This document shows positions 31,394-40,982 of a stretch of DNA of 64,000 nt, one piece after another. This DNA comes from JAGTVG01 sp963699805 (GTDB taxonomy: Bacteria > Bacteroidota > Bacteroidia > Cytophagales > Cyclobacteriaceae): the NCBI GenBank assembly GCA_963699805.1, contig CAVOVH010000004.1:1-64000 (forward strand), in the 5' to 3' direction. The notes beneath the pieces are model-generated. The model was not told where the DNA came from. It saw nothing but the letters and a program-made list of their open reading frames with translations, and ran no database searches. Positions within the stretch are counted from its first letter, which is position 1. Each line of letters starts with the position of its first letter. The position numbers were made by a program, and so were the translations under genes.

Positions 31394-31690
31394 ATGATTG
31401 CCAGGACTGCAGAATTCGTTGTTAAAAAAGGGAAGCTTGACAAGGTGAAGGAAGCCATTGATCATTTTGTAAGGACCGTACATGTTTCGGAACCGGGAAC
31501 CCGTATATTAGTATCCTTTCAGGATGAAGAAAATGAATTCAAGTTTCTTCACATTATGATTTTTGAAAGTGAAGGAGCTGAAAAATTACACAAGACCGCA
31601 GCCTATACTGAGAAATTTATAAAAATTCTCCTCCCCAATTGTAAAAGTGAGCCACGGATTAAAAAATTTAATTATATAGGTGGATTATAG
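31394..31690 (+). CDS. ABM-domain (antibiotic biosynthesis monooxygenase-like) protein
   Basis: 98 residues, a single ferredoxin-like ABM domain: MIARTAEFVVKKGKLDKVKEAI, EPGTRILVSFQDEENEFKFLHIMIFESEGAEKLHKTAAYTEKFI. The F/Y-x-x-H and AHxxTxYxxxF-like pattern is typical. Members are small oxidoreductases or quinol monooxygenases, many of unknown function. The next gene (TauE/SafE permease) starts 3 bases later, so they form an operon. Confidence 0.75.
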   Translation: MIARTAEFVVKKGKLDKVKEAIDHFVRTVHVSEPGTRILVSFQDEENEFKFLHIMIFESEGAEKLHKTAAYTEKFIKILLPNCKSEPRIKKFNYIGGL

Positions 31691-31693
31691 TTT

Positions 31694-32470
31694 ATGGGGG
31701 ATTATATATGGGCTGGAATTGCTGCTTTTATTGCTTCTGCTTTGACTTTTTTTTCCGGGTTTGGACTCGGCACCATTTTAATGCCGGTATTTACCCTGTT
31801 CTTCCCGGTTGAAATAGCCATAGCAGCTACCGCTGTAGTCCATTTCCTGAATAACATTTTTAAATTTTTTCTGATCGGAGGGAACACAAATAAAGAAGTA
31901 CTGATGAAATTTGGTATGGCAGCCATTCCTGCTGCCTTCGTGGGAGCCTATCTGCTAATCCTTCTGTCAGACTGGCACAAATTCTATGATTTCAAATTGG
32001 CAGGAATGTCGTTTTCCCTGGAACCTGTGAAGGTGGTCATTGGGTTGATCATGATATTTTTTGCATTTTTTGAGATCACCCCAAAACTGAAAAATATTAC
32101 CTTCAAAAAAAGCAAGCTCTGGATGGGAGGAATCATCAGTGGCTTTTTCGGAGGATTATCAGGACATCAGGGAGCCATGAGAAGTGCCTTTCTGATCAAC
32201 ACGGGAATGACCAAGGAAGGATTTATCGCCACCGGCATTTCCATAGCACTCATCGTGGATGCAATCAGAATGGGGATTTATTCTGCCGGATACCTTTCTT
32301 CTGGAATGTTCAAGCATATAAATGTTGTTATCGTCGCCGTTTTTTCCGCTTTTGCAGGTGCGATCCTTGGGCGGTTTTTATTAAAAAAAATCACCTATCA
32401 TCTGGTGAGATATGTGGTGGCGGCTTTCCTGATCATCATTGGATTCGGCTTATCGCTTGGGATTATCTAA
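31694..32470 (+). CDS. Sulfite exporter TauE/SafE family membrane protein
   Basis: 258 residues with eight or so membrane helices. The N-terminal half (FIASALTFFSGFGLGTILMPVFTLFFPVEIAIAATAVVHFLNN) and the C-terminal half (GGIISGFFGGLSGHQGAMRSAFLINTGMTKEGFIATG) are the internally duplicated TauE/SafE pattern. Likely exports an organic or inorganic sulfonate or other small anion; substrate not known. Overlaps into an operon with the ABM protein. Confidence 0.88.
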   Translation: MGDYIWAGIAAFIASALTFFSGFGLGTILMPVFTLFFPVEIAIAATAVVHFLNNIFKFFLIGGNTNKEVLMKFGMAAIPAAFVGAYLLILLSDWHKFYDFKLAGMSFSLEPVKVVIGLIMIFFAFFEITPKLKNITFKKSKLWMGGIISGFFGGLSGHQGAMRSAFLINTGMTKEGFIATGISIALIVDAIRMGIYSAGYLSSGMFKHINVVIVAVFSAFAGAILGRFLLKKITYHLVRYVVAAFLIIIGFGLSLGII

Positions 32471-32652
32471 ATGGATCCTTTTGGTTCACGAGCCACATGA
32501 ATATATTTGAAAAAAATTCCTATTTTTATTCCACATTGACTTCCATGATGCAAGCGGTACTCCATATTTGGGGAAACAGATGAATGTCATTGATTAAAAA
32601 ATGATCTTAGGATACAGGCTGCAGGCAAGATACAATGAAAATACATTGAAGA

Positions 32653-34305
32653 ATGAATTACAAAACACCCTATCTGTTTAAGATTATATGCTGGTTTTCG
32701 GCTTTCATTCTGGCTTTTTCCTGCAACAGGCAAAATGATCTCCCTATGAATCATATCCCCATCATTCCGAATCCCAATTCAGTAAGTGAAATTGGAGAGG
32801 TTTTTACCCTTGAAAACAATACCCGGATATTTATTGATCCTGCAGATCTATCTGATCTGGAAGGGCTGGTAAAATTTATCAACTCAATGGTCGTCAATTC
32901 CGCTGGAGCTCGTCTGGAAGTTACAAATTCCAACTCCAGGGAACCCCAGATCATTTTAAGATTAAATAAGGATCTCCAACTTGGAATTGAAGGTTATCAC
33001 CTGTTGATCGATAAAAAGCAGATCCTGATCGAAAGTGAATCAAAGCAGGGGATTTTTTACGGGATCCAGTCCCTGAGACAGATTTTACCCGTTAAAGGAT
33101 CTCAAACGGCAGTCGTGATCAGGGGTGTAGAAGTTTATGATCAACCCCGGTTTGCATGGCGTGGCTTGCTACTGGACGTCAGCAGACATTTCATGCCGGT
33201 GGATTTTATAAAAAAATACCTGGACTATATGGCCATGCATAAATTGAATACCTTCCACTGGCATTTGACAGATGACCAGGGATGGCGGATAGAAATTAAA
33301 AAATATCCCAGACTCACAGGTATCGGTTCCTGGCGGAATGAAACCCTGATCGGGCATTACCAGGACCAGCCTCATCAGTATGATGGATTGAAATATGGTG
33401 GATTTTATACACAGGAAGAGATCAAAGATATCGTCCAATATGCACAGGAAAGAGGCATCACCATAGTCCCGGAAATCGAACTTCCGGGCCATGCACAGGC
33501 AGCCATTGCCGCCTATCCGGACTTAGGAGTGACCGGTGAAAATGTCGATGTAAGAAAGATCTGGGGAATATCCCCTTATCTCTTTAACATCGATGAATCC
33601 ACCTTTGATTTTATCCGGAATGTCCTTACCGAAGTAATTTCCTTATTTCCAGGTGATTTTATTCATATTGGAGGGGACGAGGCGATTAAGGAACAGTGGG
33701 AAGCTTCTGAAAAAATACAACATAAAATGAAAGAATTGGGAATAAAGGATGAACAGGCATTGCAGAGCTGGTTTATACAACGCATCGACTCATTCCTGGT
33801 CTCCCATCATAAAAGATTAATTGGCTGGGATGAAATCCTTGAAGGAGGATTGGCTCCCAATGCAGCCATTATGTCCTGGCGAGGGGAGAAAGGAGGGATC
33901 GAGGCAGCCAGAGCGGGACACGATGTGGTGATGACTCCCACAGAATACTGCTATTTCGATTACTACCAGGCTGAAAAAGAACACGAACCACGGGCAATTG
34001 GCGGATATCTGCCCCTATCAAAGGTGTATGGCTTCGATCCTGTTCCGGAATCACTGTCCCAGGAAGAAGCCAGGCATATCCTGGGCGTACAGGCCAATGT
34101 CTGGACTGAATATATGGCGAACCCTGAAGAGGTTGAATATATGGTATTCCCGAGAATTGCAGCATTATCAGAAATAGCCTGGACCTATCCCCCCAACAAG
34201 AACTGGTCCGAATTTCAACGACGATTGGATAACCTGGTAAAATATTATGATTCCAAAGGGATCAATTATTCAAAAACTGGACTTGGTGAACAGTTCGGCA
34301 ATTAA
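32653..34305 (+). CDS. Beta-N-acetylhexosaminidase, GH20 lipoprotein
   Basis: 550 residues. N-terminal signal with lipobox (AFILAFSC), then the GH20b alpha/beta domain (HIPIIPNPNSVSEIGEVF) and the catalytic barrel: RGLLLDVSRHFMPVDFIKKYLD, FHWHLTDDQGWRIEIKKYP, VPEIELPGHAQAAIAAYP. The catalytic Asp-Glu pair is in HIGGDEAIKEQW (about residue 340), and the end has VWTEYMANPEEVEYMVFPR. Removes terminal N-acetylglucosamine or galactosamine from chitin, peptidoglycan or glycans, at the cell surface. Intact. Confidence 0.93.
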   Translation: MNYKTPYLFKIICWFSAFILAFSCNRQNDLPMNHIPIIPNPNSVSEIGEVFTLENNTRIFIDPADLSDLEGLVKFINSMVVNSAGARLEVTNSNSREPQIILRLNKDLQLGIEGYHLLIDKKQILIESESKQGIFYGIQSLRQILPVKGSQTAVVIRGVEVYDQPRFAWRGLLLDVSRHFMPVDFIKKYLDYMAMHKLNTFHWHLTDDQGWRIEIKKYPRLTGIGSWRNETLIGHYQDQPHQYDGLKYGGFYTQEEIKDIVQYAQERGITIVPEIELPGHAQAAIAAYPDLGVTGENVDVRKIWGISPYLFNIDESTFDFIRNVLTEVISLFPGDFIHIGGDEAIKEQWEASEKIQHKMKELGIKDEQALQSWFIQRIDSFLVSHHKRLIGWDEILEGGLAPNAAIMSWRGEKGGIEAARAGHDVVMTPTEYCYFDYYQAEKEHEPRAIGGYLPLSKVYGFDPVPESLSQEEARHILGVQANVWTEYMANPEEVEYMVFPRIAALSEIAWTYPPNKNWSEFQRRLDNLVKYYDSKGINYSKTGLGEQFGN

Positions 34306-34395
34306 GTCATCCTTAAACTTTACCTGTACCATGAGGTCCGTGGGCACCGCTTAATAGATAAAAAATGGGACCAGGAGAATCCCTTAAAATAACAA

Positions 34396-34875
34396 ATGGA
34401 ACTTTTCTTGATAATCGTAGGTTTTGTGCTGATCATCATTGGCCTGGCTGGCTGTATCATACCGGGATTGCCTGGCCCTCCACTGAGTTATCTCGGTGTT
34501 ATTCTGCAGCAATTAAGACCTGGCGAAAATCCTTTCACGACTAAATTTTTGATTATCTGGGGTTTTATAACGCTGGCCGTCAGCCTTCTCGATTATCTCC
34601 TGCCCATTTATGGAACGAAAAAATATGGGGGAAGCCGGCCGGGGGTTTATGGCAGCGTGGCCGGATTGTTGATCGGGCTTTTTTTCTTTCCCCCACTGGG
34701 TATCATCATCGGTCCTTTTCTGGGTGCTTTTCTGGGTGAACTTTTGAGCGGCAAAGAGGCATGGGCAGCCTTAAGGGCCGGATTCGGATCATTTATTGGT
34801 TTTTTATCGGGAACTGCTGCCAAGCTGGTAGTCTCAGGTATATTGACCTATCATTTTATACATGTTGTTTTTTGA
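34396..34875 (+). CDS. DUF456 family membrane protein
   Basis: 159 residues, about four helices. LIIIGLAGCIIPGLPGPPLSYLGVIL and GAFLGELLSGKEAWAALRAGFGSFIGFLSGTAAKLV are the family hallmarks (GCI.PGLPGPPL and the repeated GxxxG-rich helix). Function unknown. Its last 14 bases overlap the start of the glycosidase gene, which suggests co-expression. Confidence 0.88.
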   Translation: MELFLIIVGFVLIIIGLAGCIIPGLPGPPLSYLGVILQQLRPGENPFTTKFLIIWGFITLAVSLLDYLLPIYGTKKYGGSRPGVYGSVAGLLIGLFFFPPLGIIIGPFLGAFLGELLSGKEAWAALRAGFGSFIGFLSGTAAKLVVSGILTYHFIHVVF

Positions 34876-36229
34876 TGATTCGATCAGGAAGATAACCGGA
34901 TACACCGTATTGATTCTATTCACCTGTCTCTCATGTGTCAATTTTGATCAGAATGAAGCATCTACAAACACCCTCATATCATTCTCAGCTCTGTGGACAT
35001 CTCCCTTCAGGGTAGACACCGTATATAGACATCCGCTTAAAAATAAAGAAGGATCCTATCTGTATATATTGAATAAAACTGCCTGGGCTTACTTTTTATG
35101 TGACTATCCGGAAAAGGTACTTGAAAAAGCCAAAAAGCAGGGAGCCAATGTCTTGCGGGTATGCATGAAAGGAAATCCTTATATTGATGACCTCGGCTTG
35201 GATTTATGGCCCTGGGGAGGTATCCGTGAAAAACCCGATTAGAATTCCTTCACTGAATCCTATTGGCAGCAGGTGGATGATCGAATACAATTGGCCGGCA
35301 ACAATGGGATAGGATTTGATCTGGTAATTTATTTCAGTCCTAGATGTTGACCGACATCAGGCATACTGGGACCGTATCATCAATAGACTGGGTAAATACA
35401 ACAATATACTTACCTGGGAGATCATGAATGAGGAAATCAACAATGAGGTCTTTCAGGATATTGCGGGAAAATATTTCAAGGATCACGATCCTTTTAAACG
35501 TCCCGTATGTACTTCCGATCGTACTACTGAAAATGCCATCTGGCTTCATAAAAATTGGATCGACCTGGCCATTGTCCATACATGTACAGGCAATCAGGAC
35601 CGATACGATCTGGAATACTGGTATTTGAATATTGCCCGGAATACACGCCAATATGGAAAATCCACTTTCAACAATGAGTCGGGCAGGGAAATCCGGCATG
35701 GCAACGACGATCCTGTTCACCGGAGGAAAAAGGCCTGGTTATGGGCAACCGGAAGAGTTTTCTGGACCTGGCATTCCTGGGAAGGATGTGAAGGGATCAA
35801 TGATACGACTTATTATGGACCTGGATGGCAATTTCTCAAACCCATGGCTGACTATTTCAGGGTGTTGCCCTTGTGGAAACTGGAACCCAGTTTTACCAGT
35901 CGTTATGTCAAAAATCCCGGTCTAATTAAAGCCTGCCTTTCCATTCCTGACCGGTCGATCACCGTAATGTTTGGATGTACGAGAAAAACCGGGGAACAAG
36001 TTCAAGGGGAAGTTGTGAATCTCCGCTTAAAGGATGGTACCTATCAGATTCTATACCTGCACCCTGCCGATCTGTCCATGATACCGGAATCGGACACCCT
36101 TTTTACTTCAAAGGTTTGAGAAATGAATACATTCTTTCATTACCTGCCTTCCGGGATGATCTTCTGGTACAGATAATCAGTTTAAAAAAGGAAAAAAGAT
36201 CAATCATTGAGGGCACCCGGCTAAAGTGA
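34862..36229 (+). pseudogene. Apiosidase-like glycoside hydrolase lipoprotein, interrupted
   Basis: Begins MLFFDDSIRKITGYTVLILF with a lipobox (FTCLSC), then the DUF4038/apiosidase-like barrel opening: LYILNKTAWAYFLCDYPEKVLEKAKKQGANVLRVCM. An in-frame TAG at ~35240 and a frameshift at ~35340 are followed by YWDRIINRLGKYNNILTWEIMNEEINNEVF, where IMNEE carries the probable acid/base Glu. A last shift near 36112 gives GLRNEYILSLPAF and a stop at 36229. Cellulase/apiosidase clan proteins cleave plant or algal glycans. The break makes activity doubtful unless the differences are errors. Confidence 0.65.
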
Positions 36230-36745
36230 AAGGGTAATGATTGATCGGAGAATGTTTACGATTTTCACCCATATGCGATGCCGTTATTTATACACTATTA
36301 TTCGAACCCAGGAGCCATCAACCGGAAGTCGTTCCTTTTTATTGGATACTGTTCAATGACTCATTAATTTTTATACTGCATCTTCGTACTGAAAATCATC
36401 ACTGCCTTTTTTACCGGCTCAATTAAATGTTGGCAGAACCTTATCCCAGCATGGATATCAATAAGATGGCGTTTATCTGTTCGTCGTAGGTGATCATGAC
36501 AGGGAATTTCATCAAATTATCATTTTTTCAACTGACACCCAAAATATTTATTCTAAAAACATAATTATTTGAGATTAATTATTAAATATTTATCATTTTA
36601 TGGTTTTAGTTGTAAAAAACAATATTAATTTTGATAATTTTGCAGGGATCCGTGCTGGAAATCACTAATTATTTCCGAGAAAGGGATATTTTCTGAACTT
36701 TTTTGTGCTGATCCTATTTAATTTAACCATTTGATCCTGATTTTA
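36230..36745. other. Spacer upstream of asnA without a gene
   Basis: No convincing frame. Positions 36610-36652 carry the probable promoter listed separately. Confidence 0.5.
36610..36652 (+). promoter_or_regulatory. Bacteroidota-type promoter for asnA
   Basis: Two tandem TAATTTTG boxes (36636-36643, 36645-36652) fit the TAnnTTTG -7 element; a TTG at 36610 gives a -33 element with a 23-base spacer to the first. The asnA start is ~95 bases downstream. Confidence 0.45.
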
Positions 36746-37780
36746 ATGAAACTTTTTATTCCACCAAATTACAAAAGCATTCTGGACCTTCACCAGACTG
36801 AATTGGCCATCAAACTGGTCAAAGATACTTTTCAACGTTTTTTATCTTCAGAACTTAAATTGTTGCGAATAACTGCTCCTTTGTTTGTGCTCAAGGGGAC
36901 CGGGATCAATGATGACCTGAATGGCATCGAACGGAAAGTGACTTTCCCGGTCAAGGACATAGGAGACCAGGAAGTAGAGGTAGTAAATTCCCTGGCCAAA
37001 TGGAAAAGAATTGCCTTGGCCAACCTGAATATTGCGCATGGATTTGGCATTTATACCGATATGAATGCCATTCGTCCGGATGAAGAAATGGACAACATTC
37101 ATTCCCTCTACGTGGATCAGTGGGACTGGGAAATGGTGATCTCGGAAAAACAACGGACCCTTGAATTTCTGAAAATCACTGTCAGGAAGATCTATGAGGT
37201 AATTAAAAGAACTGAATTTGTGGTTTTCGAGAACTATCCAAAAATAAAACCCATTCTTCCGGACCACATCACCTTTGTACACAGTGAAGAACTGCAGGAA
37301 AAATATCCCGAGCTTTCGCCAAGGGAACGTGAAACCCTTTATGCAAAAGAACACGGGGCCATTTTTGTCATCGGCATTGGTGGTATTTTAAAGGATGGCC
37401 AGAAGCATGATGGACGGGCCCCCGATTACGATGACTGGATAAGTCCCACATTAAATGGATTCAACGGAATGAACGGGGATATCATCCTTTGGAATCCGGT
37501 TCTTGAAACTGCTTTCGAAATTTCCTCGATGGGCATCCGCGTAAATAAAGAATCCCTGCTCGAACAGTTGCGCCTTACTGATACAATGAACCGCAGTGGA
37601 TTGGAATTTCATCAGAAATTGATCCAGGGCAAATTACCTCAATCCATAGGTGGCGGTATCGGACAATCCAGATTGGCCATGTTTTATCTCCGGAAAGCGC
37701 ACATCGGGGAAGTACAGGCCAATGTCTGGCCCGAGGAAATGGTACAGGCCTGCCAGGCGGCAAAAATTCAGCTGTTTTAA
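36746..37780 (+). CDS. asnA: Aspartate-ammonia ligase (asparagine synthetase A)
   Basis: Start chosen at the ATG at 36746; frame open a little earlier. 344 residues, close to E. coli AsnA (330). LRITAPLFVLKGTGINDDLNGIERKVTFPVKD, EVVNSLAKWKRIALANL, GFGIYTDMNAIRPDEEMDNIHSLYVDQWDWE and the C-terminal SIGGGIGQSRLAMFYLRKAHIGEVQANVWPEEM are the class II aaRS-like catalytic blocks. Makes asparagine from aspartate, ammonia and ATP in the cytoplasm. Intact, single gene. Confidence 0.95.
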   Translation: MKLFIPPNYKSILDLHQTELAIKLVKDTFQRFLSSELKLLRITAPLFVLKGTGINDDLNGIERKVTFPVKDIGDQEVEVVNSLAKWKRIALANLNIAHGFGIYTDMNAIRPDEEMDNIHSLYVDQWDWEMVISEKQRTLEFLKITVRKIYEVIKRTEFVVFENYPKIKPILPDHITFVHSEELQEKYPELSPRERETLYAKEHGAIFVIGIGGILKDGQKHDGRAPDYDDWISPTLNGFNGMNGDIILWNPVLETAFEISSMGIRVNKESLLEQLRLTDTMNRSGLEFHQKLIQGKLPQSIGGGIGQSRLAMFYLRKAHIGEVQANVWPEEMVQACQAAKIQLF

Positions 37781-38006
37781 TGATCGCAACGGAGCAGAGA
37801 CAGGTTCATTTCAGCTTATCGGTTTTTTCATTACGGTAAATCCACATGATGGGTAAAAAGTCAATCCTTGAAATTCTCATCCCTCTTAATACATACAAGG
37901 AAACGCAAAGCGAATTCCCCAATGCCTATGCCTGAACCTTTGAAAATCAGAATAATTCAGGAAGTTTTCCTGCCAATTTCCGTTTGCATTTAAAAATAGA
38001 ATTTCG

Positions 38007-38034
38007 TATATTTCGTTACGAATATTACGTAACG
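38007..38034. promoter_or_regulatory. Palindromic operator upstream of the ATPase gene
   Basis: CGTTACG (38014-38020), loop AATATTA, CGTAACG (38028-38034) is a perfect inverted repeat, overlapping a second palindrome TTCGTTACGAA (38012-38022). The ATG is only 11 bases away, so a bound regulator, perhaps the ATPase itself, could block initiation. Confidence 0.5.
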
Positions 38035-38045
38035 TAAATATCGCA

Positions 38046-39167
38046 ATGCGAAAACCATCCAATCCATTTATAGTATCAGGATACCATAGCCCGGCTTATT
38101 TCTGTGACAGGAAGGAAGAAATTTCCTGGCTCAGGGAACAATTTTTTAACGAAAGGAACGCTGTCATATATTCCTGGAGAAGAATGGGAAAAACCGCACT
38201 GGTAAGGCATTTTTTTCATCAACTCCAGAAGGAAAAATGGGCCGATGGGGTTTTTGTTGATCTGTTGGGAACATCCAGCCTTGATGAAGCAAACAGGCGC
38301 ATTGCCTTGTCCATACTGCAACGGTTCGGTGAAATGGAAAAAGGAATGGGTACCGCACTGAAAAAACTGATTGGATCGATTGGTGCTACCATAGGATTTG
38401 ATCCTTTAAGCGGCATCCCGCAAATTACATTTGGCCTGTCACGCACAAATCAGGCAACAACCTCACTGGAGGCCATTGGTGGATTCCTGGCTGAAAGGAA
38501 AAAACCGGTAATCATCTGCATCGATGAGTTCCAGCAGGTGACCAGTTACAGGGAAAGCCATGCAGAGGCCACTTTCCGAACTTGGATGCAGGATTTTCCC
38601 ATGATCCGGTTTGTCTTTTGTGGGAGTCACCGGCATATGATGATTTCCATATTCAGTGAGGAATCACGACCTTTCTATCGAAGTGCCCAGATACGGGAGC
38701 TTGATCGACTCCCGAAAGAAATATATGCCCGGTTCATCGAGTCCCATTTCAGGAAAAACGGAAAACGGATTGACCATAATCACCTGGAAAGGGTATTTGA
38801 CTGGACAAGAATGCAGACCTATTATGTTCAGCTTGTATGCAACAAATTGTTCGGGAAAACAGACCAGGTGGTTGAATCATTGATCGGGGAAGTGTTCACA
38901 GAGATCATCCAGCAGGAGATCCCCCTGTTTTCTTCGTACCAGCAACTGCTTACAGCCTTCCAATGGAAATTGCTGGTATCAATCGCCAAAGCAGAAAGAG
39001 TGGAAAATCCATTGTCGCAAGGTTTCCTGAACCAGTATGGTCTGGGTGCTGCCAGTTCAGTGAGTGGAGCCCTTCAGGCATTGACCAGAAAAGAATTCGT
39101 TATCCAACACGAGGGGAAATACACACTACATGATACCCTGTTGATACGGTGGCTCCAGAGTCTATAA
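38046..39167 (+). CDS. AAA/archaeal-ATPase-like ATP-binding protein
   Basis: 373 residues. FCDRKEEISWLREQF then VIYSWRRMGKTALVRHFF, a degenerate P-loop (WRRMGKTAL rather than GxxxxGKT), Walker B IICIDEFQQV, and sensor-like RFVFCGSHRHMM. The C-terminal third is a winged-helix-like region (ALQALTRKEFVIQHEGKYTLHDTLLIRWLQ). Found in Bacteroidota and Archaea as stand-alone ATPases of unknown function, some linked to defence or mobile DNA. A strong palindrome sits just before its start. Intact. Confidence 0.82.
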   Translation: MRKPSNPFIVSGYHSPAYFCDRKEEISWLREQFFNERNAVIYSWRRMGKTALVRHFFHQLQKEKWADGVFVDLLGTSSLDEANRRIALSILQRFGEMEKGMGTALKKLIGSIGATIGFDPLSGIPQITFGLSRTNQATTSLEAIGGFLAERKKPVIICIDEFQQVTSYRESHAEATFRTWMQDFPMIRFVFCGSHRHMMISIFSEESRPFYRSAQIRELDRLPKEIYARFIESHFRKNGKRIDHNHLERVFDWTRMQTYYVQLVCNKLFGKTDQVVESLIGEVFTEIIQQEIPLFSSYQQLLTAFQWKLLVSIAKAERVENPLSQGFLNQYGLGAASSVSGALQALTRKEFVIQHEGKYTLHDTLLIRWLQSL

Positions 39168-39221
39168 ATTTAAATCAGCAATCCCGGATCATATTCCTTA
39201 TCTCGGGAACAATATACTTCG

Positions 39222-39229
39222 TATCTTTG
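39222..39229 (+). promoter_or_regulatory. Promoter -7 element TATCTTTG
   Basis: Exact match to the Bacteroidota TAnnTTTG element, 76 bases before the FISUMP lipoprotein start. No clear -33 TTG. Confidence 0.4.
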
Positions 39230-39304
39230 TCATTTAAGAATCGACCCTATAAAATTAGATTCCAATGACATTTAGTACTTTCTTTAAATCACAAAAACAA
39301 CAGC

Positions 39305-39999
39305 ATGAAAACTTTTCAGAAATCATGGCACTTGGTCTTCCTGATGATCCTTGTCACCATCGTTGGTATCCGATGTAGTAATGACGATGAGGTGAAAGTG
39401 GAAGGGCCCGTAAAAGATGTGGACGGAAATGAATATGAAACAGTTACCATAGGGAACCAGGTCTGGATGGCAGAAAACCTAAAAGTAATCCATCTGAATG
39501 ATGACACATCTATTCCCCTGGTGAATGATAATACACCCTGGTCCAGTATGGATACTCAGCGGGATTGTGCTGGTATGACAACGATGAGACGCAGAACAAG
39601 GATATATACGGGGCACTATATAACTGGCATACCGTAGCCACCGGAAAACTCTGTCCCTCCGGCTGGCATGTACCCTCCGTCGACGAATGGGAGATTCTCA
39701 ATGATTATCTCGGTGATTCTGCAGCCAGTAAACTCAAGGAAGTAGGAAATGCCCACTGGGCAACACAGAATAAAGATGCCACCAACCGCACTGGATTCAC
39801 CGCCCGGCCAGGTGGATATCGGGTTCCCAACGCTGGATTCCAGCAAAAAGGGTATTATGGCTACTGGTGGTCCAGCACCTCAGATCCAAACAATACAGAC
39901 CGCGTTTTTGGCAGGGAAATGAATGCACAATCAAAGGACGGAAGCGAGGTGGTTTACAATCCAAACCATGGCATGAGCGTACGGTGCCTTAAGAATTAG
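39305..39999 (+). CDS. FISUMP-domain lipoprotein, one frameshift
   Basis: Lipobox VGIRC, linker, then VKDVDGNEYETVTIGNQVWMAENLKV, the start of the Fibrobacter succinogenes major paralogous domain. A one-base shift near 39557 leads to CWYDNDETQNKDIYGALYNWHTV, CPSGWHVPSVDEWEILNDYLG, GFTARPGGYR, YYGYWWSST and a C-terminal SVRCLKN, all typical. About 230 residues in full. Anchored in the outer membrane; role unknown, thought to bind or present at the surface. Start and end sound; break likely an error. Confidence 0.82.
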
Positions 40000-40083
40000 A
40001 CGCTACCTGAAAATTATCCATAAAGTATAAAAATTATAATCCTGATCAGATTATCCAATGAACCAGTGACCTATCAAGCTGTT

Positions 40084-40737
40084 TCATTTCCCGTACTTCT
40101 CCCTCAAAATAATATCCGCTGCGATCCTGACCGCCCGCTGCACCACTTTGCTGCACTTTTCTGTGGCACCGGCTTTCACATATTCTGCGTGATCCTCAGG
40201 ATCGAGCAGGTCGTATTTTTTTCCGAATTCTGTTTCAACAATATCGCAACATTGAGTGCTTCCTTGGATCTCTCTAAACCGGTCCACCAGTTCACCGGCC
40301 GGTACCAGCGAAGCGCGGTAAGTATCCCAGTCATCGATATTATCACGTCCGAAGATCAATCCCATTGCCATCAGGCTCCCTGTCACTGCGCCACATGCCA
40401 ATCCCTTTTCGCCCAGACCCGGCAGAGGCGTCAACGCTTTTAATACCTCTCCATCTGCTAAATTGAATTGTTCCTTTAGTGCCAGGAAGGCCGTTTGAGC
40501 ACAATGTTGCGATTGGGCCATGATCATTTCCACCTTCTGATCCAGCAGGGCCAGAATACTCTCCCGGGACATGGCTTCATTCAGATCTGTGTCCTCTGAT
40601 GGAGTTTCCAGTAGATCCTTCTCTACTTTCTGGACCTTCTCTTTAGAGATTTGACCCCGATCACATCCCGGAATAATCACGGAACCCAATGAAACTGCAG
40701 TCCATTGAAGTACGCTCCTACGGCTGTATTTTTTCAT
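40084..40737 (-). CDS. C_GCAxxG_C_C family protein (putative redox) with Tat-like lipoprotein signal
   Basis: Start taken at 40737 (MKKYSRRSVLQWTAVSLG); the frame is open further up but those codons look non-coding. SRRSVLQW plus a hydrophobic stretch and IIPGC suggest Tat export and lipid attachment. HCAQTAFLALKEQF, GLACGAVTGSLMAMGLIFG, QCCDIVETEFGKKYD and KCSKVVQRAV supply the Cys pattern of the family. Proteins of this family accompany redox reactions and may bind a metal or disulfide; function undefined. Convergent with the FISUMP gene. Confidence 0.8.
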   Translation of the reverse strand: MKKYSRRSVLQWTAVSLGSVIIPGCDRGQISKEKVQKVEKDLLETPSEDTDLNEAMSRESILALLDQKVEMIMAQSQHCAQTAFLALKEQFNLADGEVLKALTPLPGLGEKGLACGAVTGSLMAMGLIFGRDNIDDWDTYRASLVPAGELVDRFREIQGSTQCCDIVETEFGKKYDLLDPEDHAEYVKAGATEKCSKVVQRAVRIAADIILREKYGK

Positions 40738-40982
40738 TCCTATATTAAAAATAAATCCTGTCTGGAGAAAAATAATGGTAGATCTAATATACGAATATTT
40801 GGCAAGAAATAAATGCCAGAAGAAGGTCTTAATAAATCTGAAATTGAATGGGTACCTAAAGAATGATTTATAAGACCCGGAGAAGGGTTTGGGAGGAATC
40901 ATTTATTTTTTACGAACATTTTTCTATATTCGATCATTGAATTTTTTTATCTATTTTTTGTATCACCTATGATTGCGTTAGA

